Of a DNA stretch of 29,184 nt, positions 16,092 through 23,714 are shown piece after piece (the first letter of the stretch is position 1; each line of letters starts with the position of its first letter). The translations under genes and the position numbers were made by a program. The notes beneath the pieces were generated by a model that saw nothing but the letters and a program-made list of their open reading frames with translations, had not been told where the DNA came from and did no database searches. Origin of the DNA: JAYUHK01 sp043767025 (GTDB lineage: Bacteria > Bacteroidota > Bacteroidia > Chitinophagales > Saprospiraceae); the NCBI GenBank assembly GCA_043767025.1, contig JAYUHK010000134.1, positions 1 through 29,184 on the forward strand. The letters are read 5' to 3'.

Positions 16092-16099
16092 CAAAGGTA
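16092..16099 (-). promoter_or_regulatory. candidate -7 box for the desaturase-DUF2147 unit
   Basis: On the minus strand this reads TACCTTTG, a perfect TAnnTTTG, followed by TGG. It sits in the 216-bp gap downstream of the GNAT gene and about 165 bp before the desaturase start. No distinct -33 element was seen. Confidence 0.45.
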
Positions 16100-16144
16100 G
16101 CGAATATTTTTGGTAATAAATGATAGACACAGCACCGCAAGTTA

Positions 16145-16642
16145 TCACAAATCCTTTTTCATCACAAAATCGTTCATAAAATAATTTTCTCCCACGTCTA
16201 TGTCTTCTTCCCTGATGGTGACGAAGCCCATTTTTTGATAAAAAAATGACGATTTGTTGTAGCGATTGACGTTGAGTTCGACGCTGGTGCAGGCGCACTT
16301 TTTTAGTTGCTGACAAACTTCTTCGAGCAGTATTTTTCCCAATCCTTTGCCTTGCTCGGCGGGGTCGAAGTAGAGTTTGTGAAGTTTAGAATGTTGATTT
16401 TCAAACACTTCGTAGGCTGCAAAGCCACAAAAAGTACCCTCATTTTTCAACAATAAAAAAACCACTCCGTCTTGCATTTGTTGGCGCAAACGCTCCGTGT
16501 CGTACATCCAAGCGAGCATATAGGCTTGCTGCTCGACGCTCAATATCTCTCCGTAGGTCGGCTTCCAAGCGGCGGCGGCGATGCGCTGGACAATCGGAAT
16601 GTCTGATTCCAACGCTGTCACAATTAAACAATTTTTACTCAT
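16145..16642 (-). CDS. GNAT family N-acetyltransferase
   Basis: A 165-residue acetyltransferase starting MSKNCLIVTALESDIPIVQR. The acetyl-CoA loop is in KLYFDPAEQGKGLGKILLEE (the Q-x-x-G-x-G pattern), followed by VELNVNRYNKSSFFYQKMGF, the usual beta5-alpha4 region with the conserved Asn and Tyr, and a FVMKKDL end. It resembles RimI/PA4026-like small GNATs, and the substrate is unknown. The frame is open 40 codons further upstream, but that extension is only the out-of-frame reading of the basic PhoH tail. The ATG at 16642 overlaps the phoH stop by 8 bases, so the two are co-translated. Confidence 0.88.
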   Translation of the reverse strand: MSKNCLIVTALESDIPIVQRIAAAAWKPTYGEILSVEQQAYMLAWMYDTERLRQQMQDGVVFLLLKNEGTFCGFAAYEVFENQHSKLHKLYFDPAEQGKGLGKILLEEVCQQLKKCACTSVELNVNRYNKSSFFYQKMGFVTIREEDIDVGENYFMNDFVMKKDL

Positions 16643-17699
16643 CTTTTGTGACTTCTTTCGGCTCTGTTTTTGCTCTTGCTTCTTCCTTTTCGGCTTGCGC
16701 TTGCTCGAACCTTGCTTGCTTTTCGGCTTCTCGGCGAGCGTGCTGGACTTCGTCGGCAGCATCGTAGGCTTTGATAATTTCTTTTACCAATCGGTGGCGC
16801 ACCACGTCCTCGGTAGTCAGTTGGACGCGCCCGATGCCTTCGATATTGTTCAAAATTTCGAGCGTGTGGCGCAGACCTGATTTCTGGTTGTGTGGCAAAT
16901 CTACCTGCGAAAGGTCGCCCGTGATGATGCACTTCGCCGAAGGTCCGAGCCGCGTGAGGAACATTTTCATCTGGAGAACGGTCGAGTTTTGGGCTTCGTC
17001 GAGGATAATAAACGCATTGTCGAGCGTCCGACCACGCATATAAGCGAGCGGGGCGACTTCGATGGTGCGATTTTCCATAAAAAAAGCCAACTTTTCGCTC
17101 GGCAACATATCGTCGAGCGCGTCGTAGAGCGGACGCAAGTAAGGATCTACTTTGTCCTTCAAGTCGCCGGGCAAAAAGCCGAGATTTTCGCCTGCTTCTA
17201 CTGCGGGGCGAGTCAAAATAATCCGTTTGACGGTTCTATTTTTTAAAGCACGGACTGCCAATGCGACGGCGGTGTAAGTTTTTCCAGTTCCAGCTGGACC
17301 TACGGCGAACAAAATATCGTTGATTTCGGATTGCTCGACGAGAATTTTTTGGTTGCGCGTCTTTGCCTTGATGGCTTTTCCGTCGCGCCCGTGCAGAATC
17401 ACGCCGTTTTCGGTGGACGACTCGGGGATTCTCGCCTCGAAGGGATTGTTGCCCGCCAAAATATCTTCGATGGTGTGGACGCTCAACTCTTGGTGGTCTT
17501 TGAGCATCCGAATCATCATTTCGATTTTTGATTTCGCACTTTGCGTGTGCTTTTTTTCGCCTGCCAATTTCAGTTGGTTGCCGCGCGACGTGAAAGTGAC
17601 GTTGGCAAAGGCTTTTTTAAGGAGGTTGAGTTTTGCGTTTTTTTCGCCAAAAAATTCCAGCAAATCAACGTCTTCAACGGATAAAGTAATTTCGCTCAA
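16635..17699 (-). CDS. phoH: PhoH family ATPase
   Basis: A 354-residue cytosolic ATPase of the PhoH/YbeZ type. A KH-like N-terminal part (residues 1-110) precedes the P-loop domain with Walker A GPAGTGKT (134-141), ILTRPAVEAGENLGFLPGDL (161-180) and Walker B FIILDEAQN (230-238), then the arginine-rich end of the domain (TEDVVRHRLVKEII). YbeZ works with the RNase YbeY in ribosome and RNA metabolism; YbeY is not in this window. The last 35 residues are an unusual Glu/Lys/Ala-rich tail (REAEKQARFEQAQAEKEEAR), likely helical and beyond the family core. The GNAT gene overlaps its stop. Confidence 0.94.
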   Translation of the reverse strand: MSEITLSVEDVDLLEFFGEKNAKLNLLKKAFANVTFTSRGNQLKLAGEKKHTQSAKSKIEMMIRMLKDHQELSVHTIEDILAGNNPFEARIPESSTENGVILHGRDGKAIKAKTRNQKILVEQSEINDILFAVGPAGTGKTYTAVALAVRALKNRTVKRIILTRPAVEAGENLGFLPGDLKDKVDPYLRPLYDALDDMLPSEKLAFFMENRTIEVAPLAYMRGRTLDNAFIILDEAQNSTVLQMKMFLTRLGPSAKCIITGDLSQVDLPHNQKSGLRHTLEILNNIEGIGRVQLTTEDVVRHRLVKEIIKAYDAADEVQHARREAEKQARFEQAQAEKEEARAKTEPKEVTKDE

Positions 17700-17729
17700 T
17701 ATTTTTTTTTAAAAAGATTTCGTTCCAAA

Positions 17730-17887
17730 GAAATGAAGAAAAATAAAGCACTCCAATTTTTCAAATAAATTGAACCAATAACAAGGCATTTTTGAGGCGC
17801 AACGCAGCACGTTGTAACAAAAAAAATAGCGCAGTGACTGGTTCTAATTTAGCAAAAAAAATGTGAAACTTATTTTAGGCGCATTTC
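17730..17887 (+). repeat. intergenic repeat, long form (most complete copy)
   Basis: Left end GAAATGAAGAAAAATAAAG, core ACTCCAATTTTTCAAATAAA and AATAACAAGGCATTTTT (shared with 13562-13679), a small stem CAACG/CGTTG, then GCGCAGTGA, and a variant right end TTATTTTAGGCGCATTTC (17870-17887). The core has a stem CAATTT/AAATTG. It fills half of the 324-bp gap between the GH97 and phoH genes. The rest of the gap (17888-18023) is A/T-rich with no feature seen. Confidence 0.75.
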
Positions 17888-18023
17888 TAAATTAAATTTT
17901 TATGCAAAAAGGTAACGGTACAAATTCATTATTGTTGATTTTTTGTCCATTTTCCTTCGAGTTTTAAGTTGTTTTTCGTCAAGTTTATTTTTGATGCTCC
18001 GCAAAATTAAAACTTCAAAAAAC

Positions 18024-20150
18024 CTACTTCGCCATCAGCGAGATAGCTGTGCCACCACCAGCCGCCAAGCGAAGTGGAAGGCTGTATCCTTTTTGGACGT
18101 TTATCTTCAAGATAGTTACCTGTGTTGGGTTTTCTTGCCAGTGCGCGTTGATGCCGTCGCAATAAATCGTGGCTTCGTAAGTGCGTCCAGCGTCCAAAAA
18201 GTCTAATTTTATGTCAAGATTGCGCTGACTTTCATCTGTAATAGAGCCAACAAACCAGTTGTTCGTTCCCTTCGCTTTCCGTGCCACGGTCAGATAATCA
18301 CCGATTTCGGCGTTCAAAACCTTTGTGTCCGACCAATCAACCGCTACATCTTTGATGAATTGAAAAACGTCCATTCTCGATTCATAATTTTCTACCAAGT
18401 CGGCTGCCATTTGCAGCGGCGAATACATGGTGACATAAAGCGCAAGCTGCTTCGCAACAGTAGTATGCACCTGAAAACCTTGTTTCCATTTCTCAAATTT
18501 GACATCAAAAATACCCGGCGTGTAGTCCATCGGACCTCCCAAAAGACGCGTGAAAGGCAAAATAGTTTCGTGTTCGGGCAAGTTTCCTCTGCTCCAACCG
18601 TTAAATTCGTTGCCGCGTCCCGCTTCGCAAGCCAACCAATTCGGGTAAGTGCGGCTCAATCCAGTCGGGCGGACGGGTTCGTGTGCGTCGAGCATAATTT
18701 TGTTGGCGGCAGTTCGCTCCGCCACTCGAATGTAATGATTGACCATCCACTGCCCGTCGTGCCATTCGCCTTTGGGGATAATGCGCCCGACGTAGCCCGT
18801 TTTTACGGAGTTCATGCCGTACTTTTTCATCAGTTCGTAGGCTGCGTCCATGCGTTTTTCGTAGCTCGTGACGGCGGAAGACGTTTCGTGGTGCATAATG
18901 ATTTTCACGCCTTTGGCGGCGGCATATTTAGAAAGTTCTGCGATGTTGTAGTCGGGATAAGGAGTCGTAAAGTCAAAAACGTCTTCTATCCACTTGCCGT
19001 ACCAATCTTCCCAACCTGTGTTCCAACCTTCTACCAACACGCCGTCGAAGCCGTTTTTTGCTGCAAAGTCAATGTATTTTTTGGTGTTTTCGGTAGTCGC
19101 TCCGTGCTTTCCAGTCGGCTGCGAATCCTTCCAAGTGTGTGCATTTTGCGAACCTGCATAATCCCAAGTCGATTTTCCGACGTGCATTTCCCACCAAATA
19201 CCGACGTATTTTTGTGGCTTTATCCAGCTCGTTTCAGCGATTTTTGACGGCTCATTGAGATTCAAAATTATTTTTGATTCCAAAATTCCTGCGGCATTAT
19301 CTGCGAATAAAATAACTCTCCAAGGCGTGTTGAACCCCGCCTTGACGGTCGCCTTGACCGTCGGGACGATGGACGACACCAAACTCGCTTTGAAAGAAAG
19401 CGCGAGCTTGTCCACCGTAAGCTGCATAGCTGGAAAATCCACCAAAGCCGCTTCGTGAATGACCGCATGAAAGCCGCTCGGACTGCGAAAGGTAATCGGC
19501 GTTTGCACCTCATCGAGTCCAGTAAGGTGTTTGGTGCTGATACTTTTTTCGGATTCGATGTAGCTGGAAGCATTGATTTCAGAAACCAAAGTGGTCGAGT
19601 AACGGTGTTCGTTGCTGTCCCAATCGCCGGGAATCCAAAAAGCAGTAAGGTCTTCGGTGAGGCGAAATTCTGTTTTTTCGTCCTCTACGACTATGGTGTT
19701 TCCGTATCCGCCATTCGCAGGAAATTCGTAGCGAAAGCCTACGCCGTCGTCATAAATTTTGAAGCGAATATTGAGTAATTTTTTGCTAATTCGCTGCCGA
19801 GTTTGGAGCAACATTTCTCGATAATGATTTCGGATCTCGGAAGTTTCGCCCCAAACAGGTTTCCAAGTTTCGTCCGTTTCTTTCCCAAAAGCATCGGCGT
19901 AAAGCAGTTCAAAATCAGTCGAAAAATCGCCTTCGCTCAATCGAAACCCAAGTTTTGAATCTGCAACAACCATTTTTCCGTTGTAAGTGACGGTATAAGT
20001 CAGTTCGCCGCTCGGCGTGACTTTGGCGCAGACTTTGGTTTTTCCATTCGGAGAGGCACCGAAAACCTGTCCGCTATTTCTATCACTTTGCCCCCAGATT
20101 GTGCCGACCAACAGCAAACACAAAAGCATAAAAAATAACTGTTTCTTCAT
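18024..20150 (-). CDS. glycoside hydrolase family 97, SusB-like inverting alpha-glucosidase
   Basis: A 708-residue secreted enzyme with signal peptide MKKQLFFMLLCLLLVGTIWG. A beta-sandwich N-terminal domain (about 25-280) precedes a TIM barrel starting KYVGIWWEMHVGKSTWDYAG, and a small beta C-terminal domain. The acidic residues line up with those I recall for SusB of Bacteroides thetaiotaomicron at a constant offset of -17: E422 (HHETSS), E491 (DAHEPVRPTG), E509 and E515 (ACEAGRGNEF) versus E439, E508, E526 and E532. Those form the catalytic and calcium site of the inverting branch; the retaining branch uses an Asp instead. The enzyme probably hydrolyses maltooligosaccharides in the periplasm. 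No SusC/SusD pair is nearby, so it is outside a polysaccharide utilization locus here. Confidence 0.94.
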   Translation of the reverse strand: MKKQLFFMLLCLLLVGTIWGQSDRNSGQVFGASPNGKTKVCAKVTPSGELTYTVTYNGKMVVADSKLGFRLSEGDFSTDFELLYADAFGKETDETWKPVWGETSEIRNHYREMLLQTRQRISKKLLNIRFKIYDDGVGFRYEFPANGGYGNTIVVEDEKTEFRLTEDLTAFWIPGDWDSNEHRYSTTLVSEINASSYIESEKSISTKHLTGLDEVQTPITFRSPSGFHAVIHEAALVDFPAMQLTVDKLALSFKASLVSSIVPTVKATVKAGFNTPWRVILFADNAAGILESKIILNLNEPSKIAETSWIKPQKYVGIWWEMHVGKSTWDYAGSQNAHTWKDSQPTGKHGATTENTKKYIDFAAKNGFDGVLVEGWNTGWEDWYGKWIEDVFDFTTPYPDYNIAELSKYAAAKGVKIIMHHETSSAVTSYEKRMDAAYELMKKYGMNSVKTGYVGRIIPKGEWHDGQWMVNHYIRVAERTAANKIMLDAHEPVRPTGLSRTYPNWLACEAGRGNEFNGWSRGNLPEHETILPFTRLLGGPMDYTPGIFDVKFEKWKQGFQVHTTVAKQLALYVTMYSPLQMAADLVENYESRMDVFQFIKDVAVDWSDTKVLNAEIGDYLTVARKAKGTNNWFVGSITDESQRNLDIKLDFLDAGRTYEATIYCDGINAHWQENPTQVTILKINVQKGYSLPLRLAAGGGTAISLMAK

Positions 20151-20165
20151 GTTGATTTTTTCTTT

Positions 20166-20192
20166 CTCCCAAAGATATTACATCTGTGGGAG
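20166..20192 (-). promoter_or_regulatory. dyad overlapping the GH97 promoter
   Basis: CTCCCAAAGAT / ATCTGTGGGAG forms an inverted repeat of 6+4 base pairs around one mismatch, loop ATTAC. The minus-strand -7 box TATCTTTG (20170-20177), a perfect TAnnTTTG, lies inside the dyad, 19 bp before the GH97 ATG. It may be an operator. A run of T on the plus strand follows it, but no plus-strand gene precedes it. Confidence 0.45.
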
Positions 20193-20218
20193 TTTTTTGG
20201 GTTTGAAAACAAATTTTT

Positions 20219-21316
20219 TTACAAATAAATCGCTCCGCCAATACTATCGCGCCTCGCGCCCGTCACGAAGTGCATACAATTTGAAAGTTGCTCTACTCGC
20301 ATCACGCCCAACAAAGCCATTAATGCAGCTTCTTTGAACTGAATAATATTTTTTTCGGGAATTATTATCTCAATGTTGGGACAGTATTTTTCTATTGTTT
20401 TCATCAAAAAAATATTGAACGCGCCGCCACCTGTGACGAGCATAGAATAATTTTTTTTACTAAAATCTTCGATTTTTTCGATTTGTCGGACGGATTGAGC
20501 GATTTGAAAAGCTAATTGCTCGTAGGCAGTCCGAAGTTTGTCTGCTACTGTTGCGGAAGAATCTAAATATTTTTGGGTAATATTTTCTCGCAACCAGTTG
20601 TTGTCCAACGATTTAGGATATTTTTTGGAGAAAAAATCTAAATCATTCAACTCTTCGAAAAGCATTGGAATCGGTTTTCCTTGCGCAGCGATTTTGCCTT
20701 CGTCGTCATACAAAAAACCAAGCGTTTGTGACAAAGCATTGAACACTTGATTGGCTGCGCCGACATCGAAGGCGACATATTTTCCGTTGCCGCAGCGACA
20801 AGTCAAATTAGCGATACCGCCGATATTGAGGTAAAAATCGTAGCCAGCGAACAAGTATCGGTCGGCGGTAGCGGCGAGCGGCGTACCTTCGCCTCCGAGC
20901 GCGATGTCGTGTGTCCGAAAGTCACAGACTACTTTGCAGTTGGTTTCGACGGCGATGGCTGCGCCGTCGCCGATTTGGGTCGTAAATTTTTTTTCGGGAC
21001 AATGAAAAATCGTATGTCCGTGCGAAGCGATAAAGTCTGGTTTTAGTCCATTTTTTTGGATAAAATTAGCGGTTATTGCTCCCAAATAATGCCCAAAATC
21101 GGCGTGCGTTTGGCAAAAAATAAACGCGGATTGCTGCGGAAGTTCTGCCAGTCGGCGTTGCCACTCGGTGCTGAAAGCGATTGTTTCGGCAGCAGTCAGC
21201 GACCAACTTTCGACCTCAAACGGGTCGCTTTTGATGTTTATTTCGCAATGCGCCATGTCCAATCCGTCCAACGAACTTCCAGACATCAGACCAATAACTT
21301 GATATTTTTTTGACAT
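20219..21316 (-). CDS. anmK: anhydro-N-acetylmuramic acid kinase
   Basis: A 365-residue sugar kinase (E. coli AnmK has 369) that opens and phosphorylates 1,6-anhydroMurNAc to MurNAc-6-phosphate in cell-wall recycling. It has VIGLMSGSSLDGLDMAH (residues 7-23), TIFHCPEKKFTTQIGDGAAI, GEGTPLAATADRYLF, FYLNIGGIANLT and the SMLVTGGGAFNIFL nucleotide region near 300. The frame is open 44 codons further upstream, but the first motif belongs at the N-terminus, so ATG 21316 is chosen. It precedes the GH97 gene by 68 bp on the same strand and diverges from tetR. Confidence 0.95.
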   Translation of the reverse strand: MSKKYQVIGLMSGSSLDGLDMAHCEINIKSDPFEVESWSLTAAETIAFSTEWQRRLAELPQQSAFIFCQTHADFGHYLGAITANFIQKNGLKPDFIASHGHTIFHCPEKKFTTQIGDGAAIAVETNCKVVCDFRTHDIALGGEGTPLAATADRYLFAGYDFYLNIGGIANLTCRCGNGKYVAFDVGAANQVFNALSQTLGFLYDDEGKIAAQGKPIPMLFEELNDLDFFSKKYPKSLDNNWLRENITQKYLDSSATVADKLRTAYEQLAFQIAQSVRQIEKIEDFSKKNYSMLVTGGGAFNIFLMKTIEKYCPNIEIIIPEKNIIQFKEAALMALLGVMRVEQLSNCMHFVTGARRDSIGGAIYL

Positions 21317-21336
21317 TTGTTGATATTTACAAAACA

Positions 21337-21344
21337 CAAATATA
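21337..21344 (-). promoter_or_regulatory. candidate -7 box of anmK
   Basis: On the minus strand this reads TATATTTG, a perfect TAnnTTTG, 20 bp before the anmK ATG. No -33 match was seen. Confidence 0.4.
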
Positions 21345-21396
21345 CAGAATTTTTGAAAGCGGTCAGCGTCATTTTTTAGTAAAAATCCTAAAATCA

Positions 21397-21404
21397 TACT
21401 TTTG
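21397..21404 (+). promoter_or_regulatory. possible upstream -7 box for tetR
   Basis: TACTTTTG fits TAnnTTTG and lies directly before the 27-bp palindrome at 21406, so a start from it would fall inside the palindrome. The second box at 21526 is nearer to tetR. Confidence 0.3.
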
Positions 21405-21405
21405 T

Positions 21406-21432
21406 AAAATATTATTTTGAAAATAATATTTT
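21406..21432. promoter_or_regulatory. candidate TetR operator, 27-bp perfect palindrome
   Basis: AAAATATTATTTT, a single G, then its exact complement AAAATAATATTTT: 13-bp arms with a 1-base centre. A lone half-site follows at 21447-21459. Both lie between the divergent anmK and tetR genes. Palindromes of this size in front of a tetR gene are usually the regulator's own operator; the A/T-only composition leaves some room for chance. Confidence 0.55.
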
Positions 21433-21446
21433 TACTTTGGTCGGAC

Positions 21447-21459
21447 AAAATATTATTTT
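21447..21459 (+). promoter_or_regulatory. third operator half-site
   Basis: AAAATATTATTTT, identical to the left arm of the palindrome at 21406. It is also followed by TGGTCG, as is the 21432-21444 region (CTTTGGTCGG), so a longer direct repeat is present. Confidence 0.45.
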
Positions 21460-21525
21460 GGTCGAAAAACTAAAAAACTAAAAAAACTTTTGAACTAAAA
21501 ATAGTTTCCATCGTTTTTTATTTCT

Positions 21526-21533
21526 TACCTTTG
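21526..21533 (+). promoter_or_regulatory. -7 box of tetR
   Basis: TACCTTTG, a perfect TAnnTTTG and the form most common in Bacteroidota, followed by CAT. It is 19 bp before the GTG start. GTTTCC at 21504-21509 is a possible -33 element with 17-base spacing. Confidence 0.5.
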
Positions 21534-21552
21534 CATATTACAAGAAATAAAA

Positions 21553-22224
21553 GTGGATTCTACAAGAGAAAAAATATTGGCTCGCTCGACGATGATGTTT
21601 TTCCGTTACGGTTTGAAAAGCGTGACGATGGACGACGTGGCGCGCGAGTTGGGTATCTCCAAAAAAACTTTGTACCAATTCTTTCCCACCAAAAACGACC
21701 TAATACAACAAACTATCCTCGCACACACCGACTGCGAAAAGAAAATTTTTGCGGATTTGCGAACAAAGTCAAAAGACGCAATCGAAGAAATTTTGGCTTT
21801 TGCAAAATGTTGTATAAAAATGTTGAGCAATCTTTCGCCGACGTTGATGTATGATTTGCAAAAATTTTATCCCGAAAGTTGGCAGCTCGTCGAGCATTTG
21901 CAAAAAGAACACACCTATATGGACATCAGCCTCAACATGGCGCGCGGCAAGGAGGAAGGGTTGTACCGAAAAGACGTGGATACGGCTGTCGTGGCGCGGC
22001 TCTATGTGGCGCAGTCGCTTTGCATCGTGGACGAAACAACTTTTCCGCAGAGAGAATTTGCGAAAGAAAAGTTACTCATGGAGTTCGTTTTGTACCACTT
22101 GCGGGGAGTTTCTACTCCCAAAGGATTAGAAAAATTAGCTGCACATCTCGGCTCTTGGGACAAGCTCGAAAGCGGAAATATATGGACCAACTGGCTCGAC
22201 TGGGGGAAATGGGAAAATACCTAA
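21553..22224 (+). CDS. TetR/AcrR family transcriptional regulator of the efflux operon
   Basis: A 223-residue regulator with an N-terminal helix-turn-helix (MFFRYGLKSVTMDDVARELG then ISKKTLYQFFPTKNDLIQQT, residues 14-56) and a helical ligand-binding domain without close similarity I can name. The start is GTG at 21553 (MDSTREKILARS), which keeps helix 1; later ATGs would cut it. It stands 56 bp before tolC in the same direction. By family custom it represses its own gene and the efflux operon and is released by a pump substrate. Candidate operators are at 21406-21459 and 22264-22276. The C-terminus is Trp-rich (NIWTNWLDWGKWENT). Confidence 0.92.
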   Translation: MDSTREKILARSTMMFFRYGLKSVTMDDVARELGISKKTLYQFFPTKNDLIQQTILAHTDCEKKIFADLRTKSKDAIEEILAFAKCCIKMLSNLSPTLMYDLQKFYPESWQLVEHLQKEHTYMDISLNMARGKEEGLYRKDVDTAVVARLYVAQSLCIVDETTFPQREFAKEKLLMEFVLYHLRGVSTPKGLEKLAAHLGSWDKLESGNIWTNWLDWGKWENT

Positions 22225-22263
22225 AAATACTTATTTGTGACAGCTCAAAAAATAACTTTAAAC

Positions 22264-22276
22264 TAAATATTATTTT
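22264..22276 (+). promoter_or_regulatory. fourth operator-like half-site before tolC
   Basis: TAAATATTATTTT matches the AAAATATTATTTT half-site at 12 of 13 positions and ends four bases before the tolC ATG. A 10-base match AAAATATTAT also spans the adaptor start (23707-23716), but A/T-rich DNA makes single matches weak. Confidence 0.35.
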
Positions 22277-22280
22277 ACAC

Positions 22281-23666
22281 ATGAAAACAATCTTTTTTAC
22301 CTTTTCACTGCTCTTTTGCTTTTTGGGAGCATCTGCGCAAGACGCAATGACACTCGAAGATGCCGTCAAATTTGCTCTACAAAACAGTACGAGCATAAAA
22401 AATGCGCAAATCAACATCGCCGATGCCAACCAACAAATCAAAGAAAATAAAGCATCTGGTCTGCCGCAAGCGAAGGCGGAAGTCAGCCTCCAACATTTTC
22501 TTTTGACCCCAAAAACTATTCTACCCGATTTCATTTCTCCCGCCGTGTTCGGTATTTTATCTGGGTTTGGAGTCAAAGACCGCAACGGAAATCCCATCGC
22601 CGCCCCAACTGGCGAACCCAGTACGCAGGCGGTTACTTTCGTCCAATCCAATAATTTTTCGGGGTCGGTCAGCGTTAGTCAGTTGCTGTATAGTGGCAGC
22701 TACAACGTCGCACTCGACGCGTCGCGCTCTTACCGAGATTTGGTCAATAAACAGTTGGCAAGCAAACAAGCAGAAGTAAAAAATGCCGTCACCGAAGCCT
22801 ATTTACCGACTTTGATTTTGACAGAAAGCACTAATAATTTGGATAAAAATATAAAAAATTTAGAAAAATTATTCAAAGATGTGACAGAAATTAAAAAAGC
22901 TGGCTTTTCGGAGCAATTAGATGTGGACAGAATCGAGCTTTCTCTCGCCAATCTGCGCACTGAACGCGAAAACTTGACGCGACAAAAAGAATTGGTCGTC
23001 AATGTCCTGAAATTTACGATAAATTATCCACTCGAAAAATCATTGGAAGTAAAGGATAACATCAATAGTTTGCTGCAAAACGCAAGCGAAGAAGAAATGG
23101 CGGGAGCAATAAATTACAGCAATCGTGCCGAGTATGTCACCGCCCAAGCTGGTCTGAAAATGAACGATTTGGCAGTACAACTCAACAAAACAAGCAACTT
23201 GCCGACCGTCGCCGCTTTCGGCTCTTATCAGTACACAGTGACTGGCAATAACAGTAATATTTTTAAAAATCCCGCTCATTTTCCGACTGGATTGGTGGGG
23301 CTTACGGGCAGCATTTCGCTCTGGGACAGCGGCAAACGCAGCGCGCAGGTGCAGCGCGCGATGCTCGCAAGGGACTTGACCCAAAACCAAATCGGCGACC
23401 TCGAAAGAGCTATTTCGCTTCAAGTGACAGCGGCGCGCCTCGCCTATCGCAATGCAGCAAACCGTGTGGAAAGTCAGAAAAAAAATCTTGCTCTGGCAGA
23501 AAAAATCTACAATACGACCAAAATAAAATACAAAGAAGGATTGGGCAGTAGTCTGGAAATCACGAGTGCCGAAACAAGTTTGTATCAGGCACAGCAGAAT
23601 GTTTTGCAAGCGCAATACGATACATTGGTCGCTAAAATGAGCCTAAACAAGGCTTTAGGAAAATAA
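22281..23666 (+). CDS. TolC-like outer membrane efflux protein
   Basis: A 461-residue outer-membrane channel of the OEP family, with signal peptide MKTIFFTFSLLFCFLGASAQ and typical start of the first repeat MTLEDAVKFALQNSTSIKNA. Long alpha-helical stretches follow (KQAEVKNAVTEAYLPTLILT, AISLQVTAARLAYRNAANRV), with the second repeat ending KIKYKEGLGSSLEITSAETS and LYQAQQNVLQAQYDTLVAKM, as in TolC/OprM trimers. The ATG at 22281 is chosen because the signal peptide starts there, although the frame is open further upstream inside tetR. The adaptor follows after 48 bp. Confidence 0.94.
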   Translation: MKTIFFTFSLLFCFLGASAQDAMTLEDAVKFALQNSTSIKNAQINIADANQQIKENKASGLPQAKAEVSLQHFLLTPKTILPDFISPAVFGILSGFGVKDRNGNPIAAPTGEPSTQAVTFVQSNNFSGSVSVSQLLYSGSYNVALDASRSYRDLVNKQLASKQAEVKNAVTEAYLPTLILTESTNNLDKNIKNLEKLFKDVTEIKKAGFSEQLDVDRIELSLANLRTERENLTRQKELVVNVLKFTINYPLEKSLEVKDNINSLLQNASEEEMAGAINYSNRAEYVTAQAGLKMNDLAVQLNKTSNLPTVAAFGSYQYTVTGNNSNIFKNPAHFPTGLVGLTGSISLWDSGKRSAQVQRAMLARDLTQNQIGDLERAISLQVTAARLAYRNAANRVESQKKNLALAEKIYNTTKIKYKEGLGSSLEITSAETSLYQAQQNVLQAQYDTLVAKMSLNKALGK

Positions 23667-23714
23667 AATTTTTGAACAAATAACAAGTTTTAAATAAAAA
23701 TCAATCAAAATATT

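Noticed and set aside
18360..19247. Open frame of 295 codons antisense to the GH97 gene
   Set aside because: No motif and biased composition; the catalytic residues of GH97 are in the sense frame.
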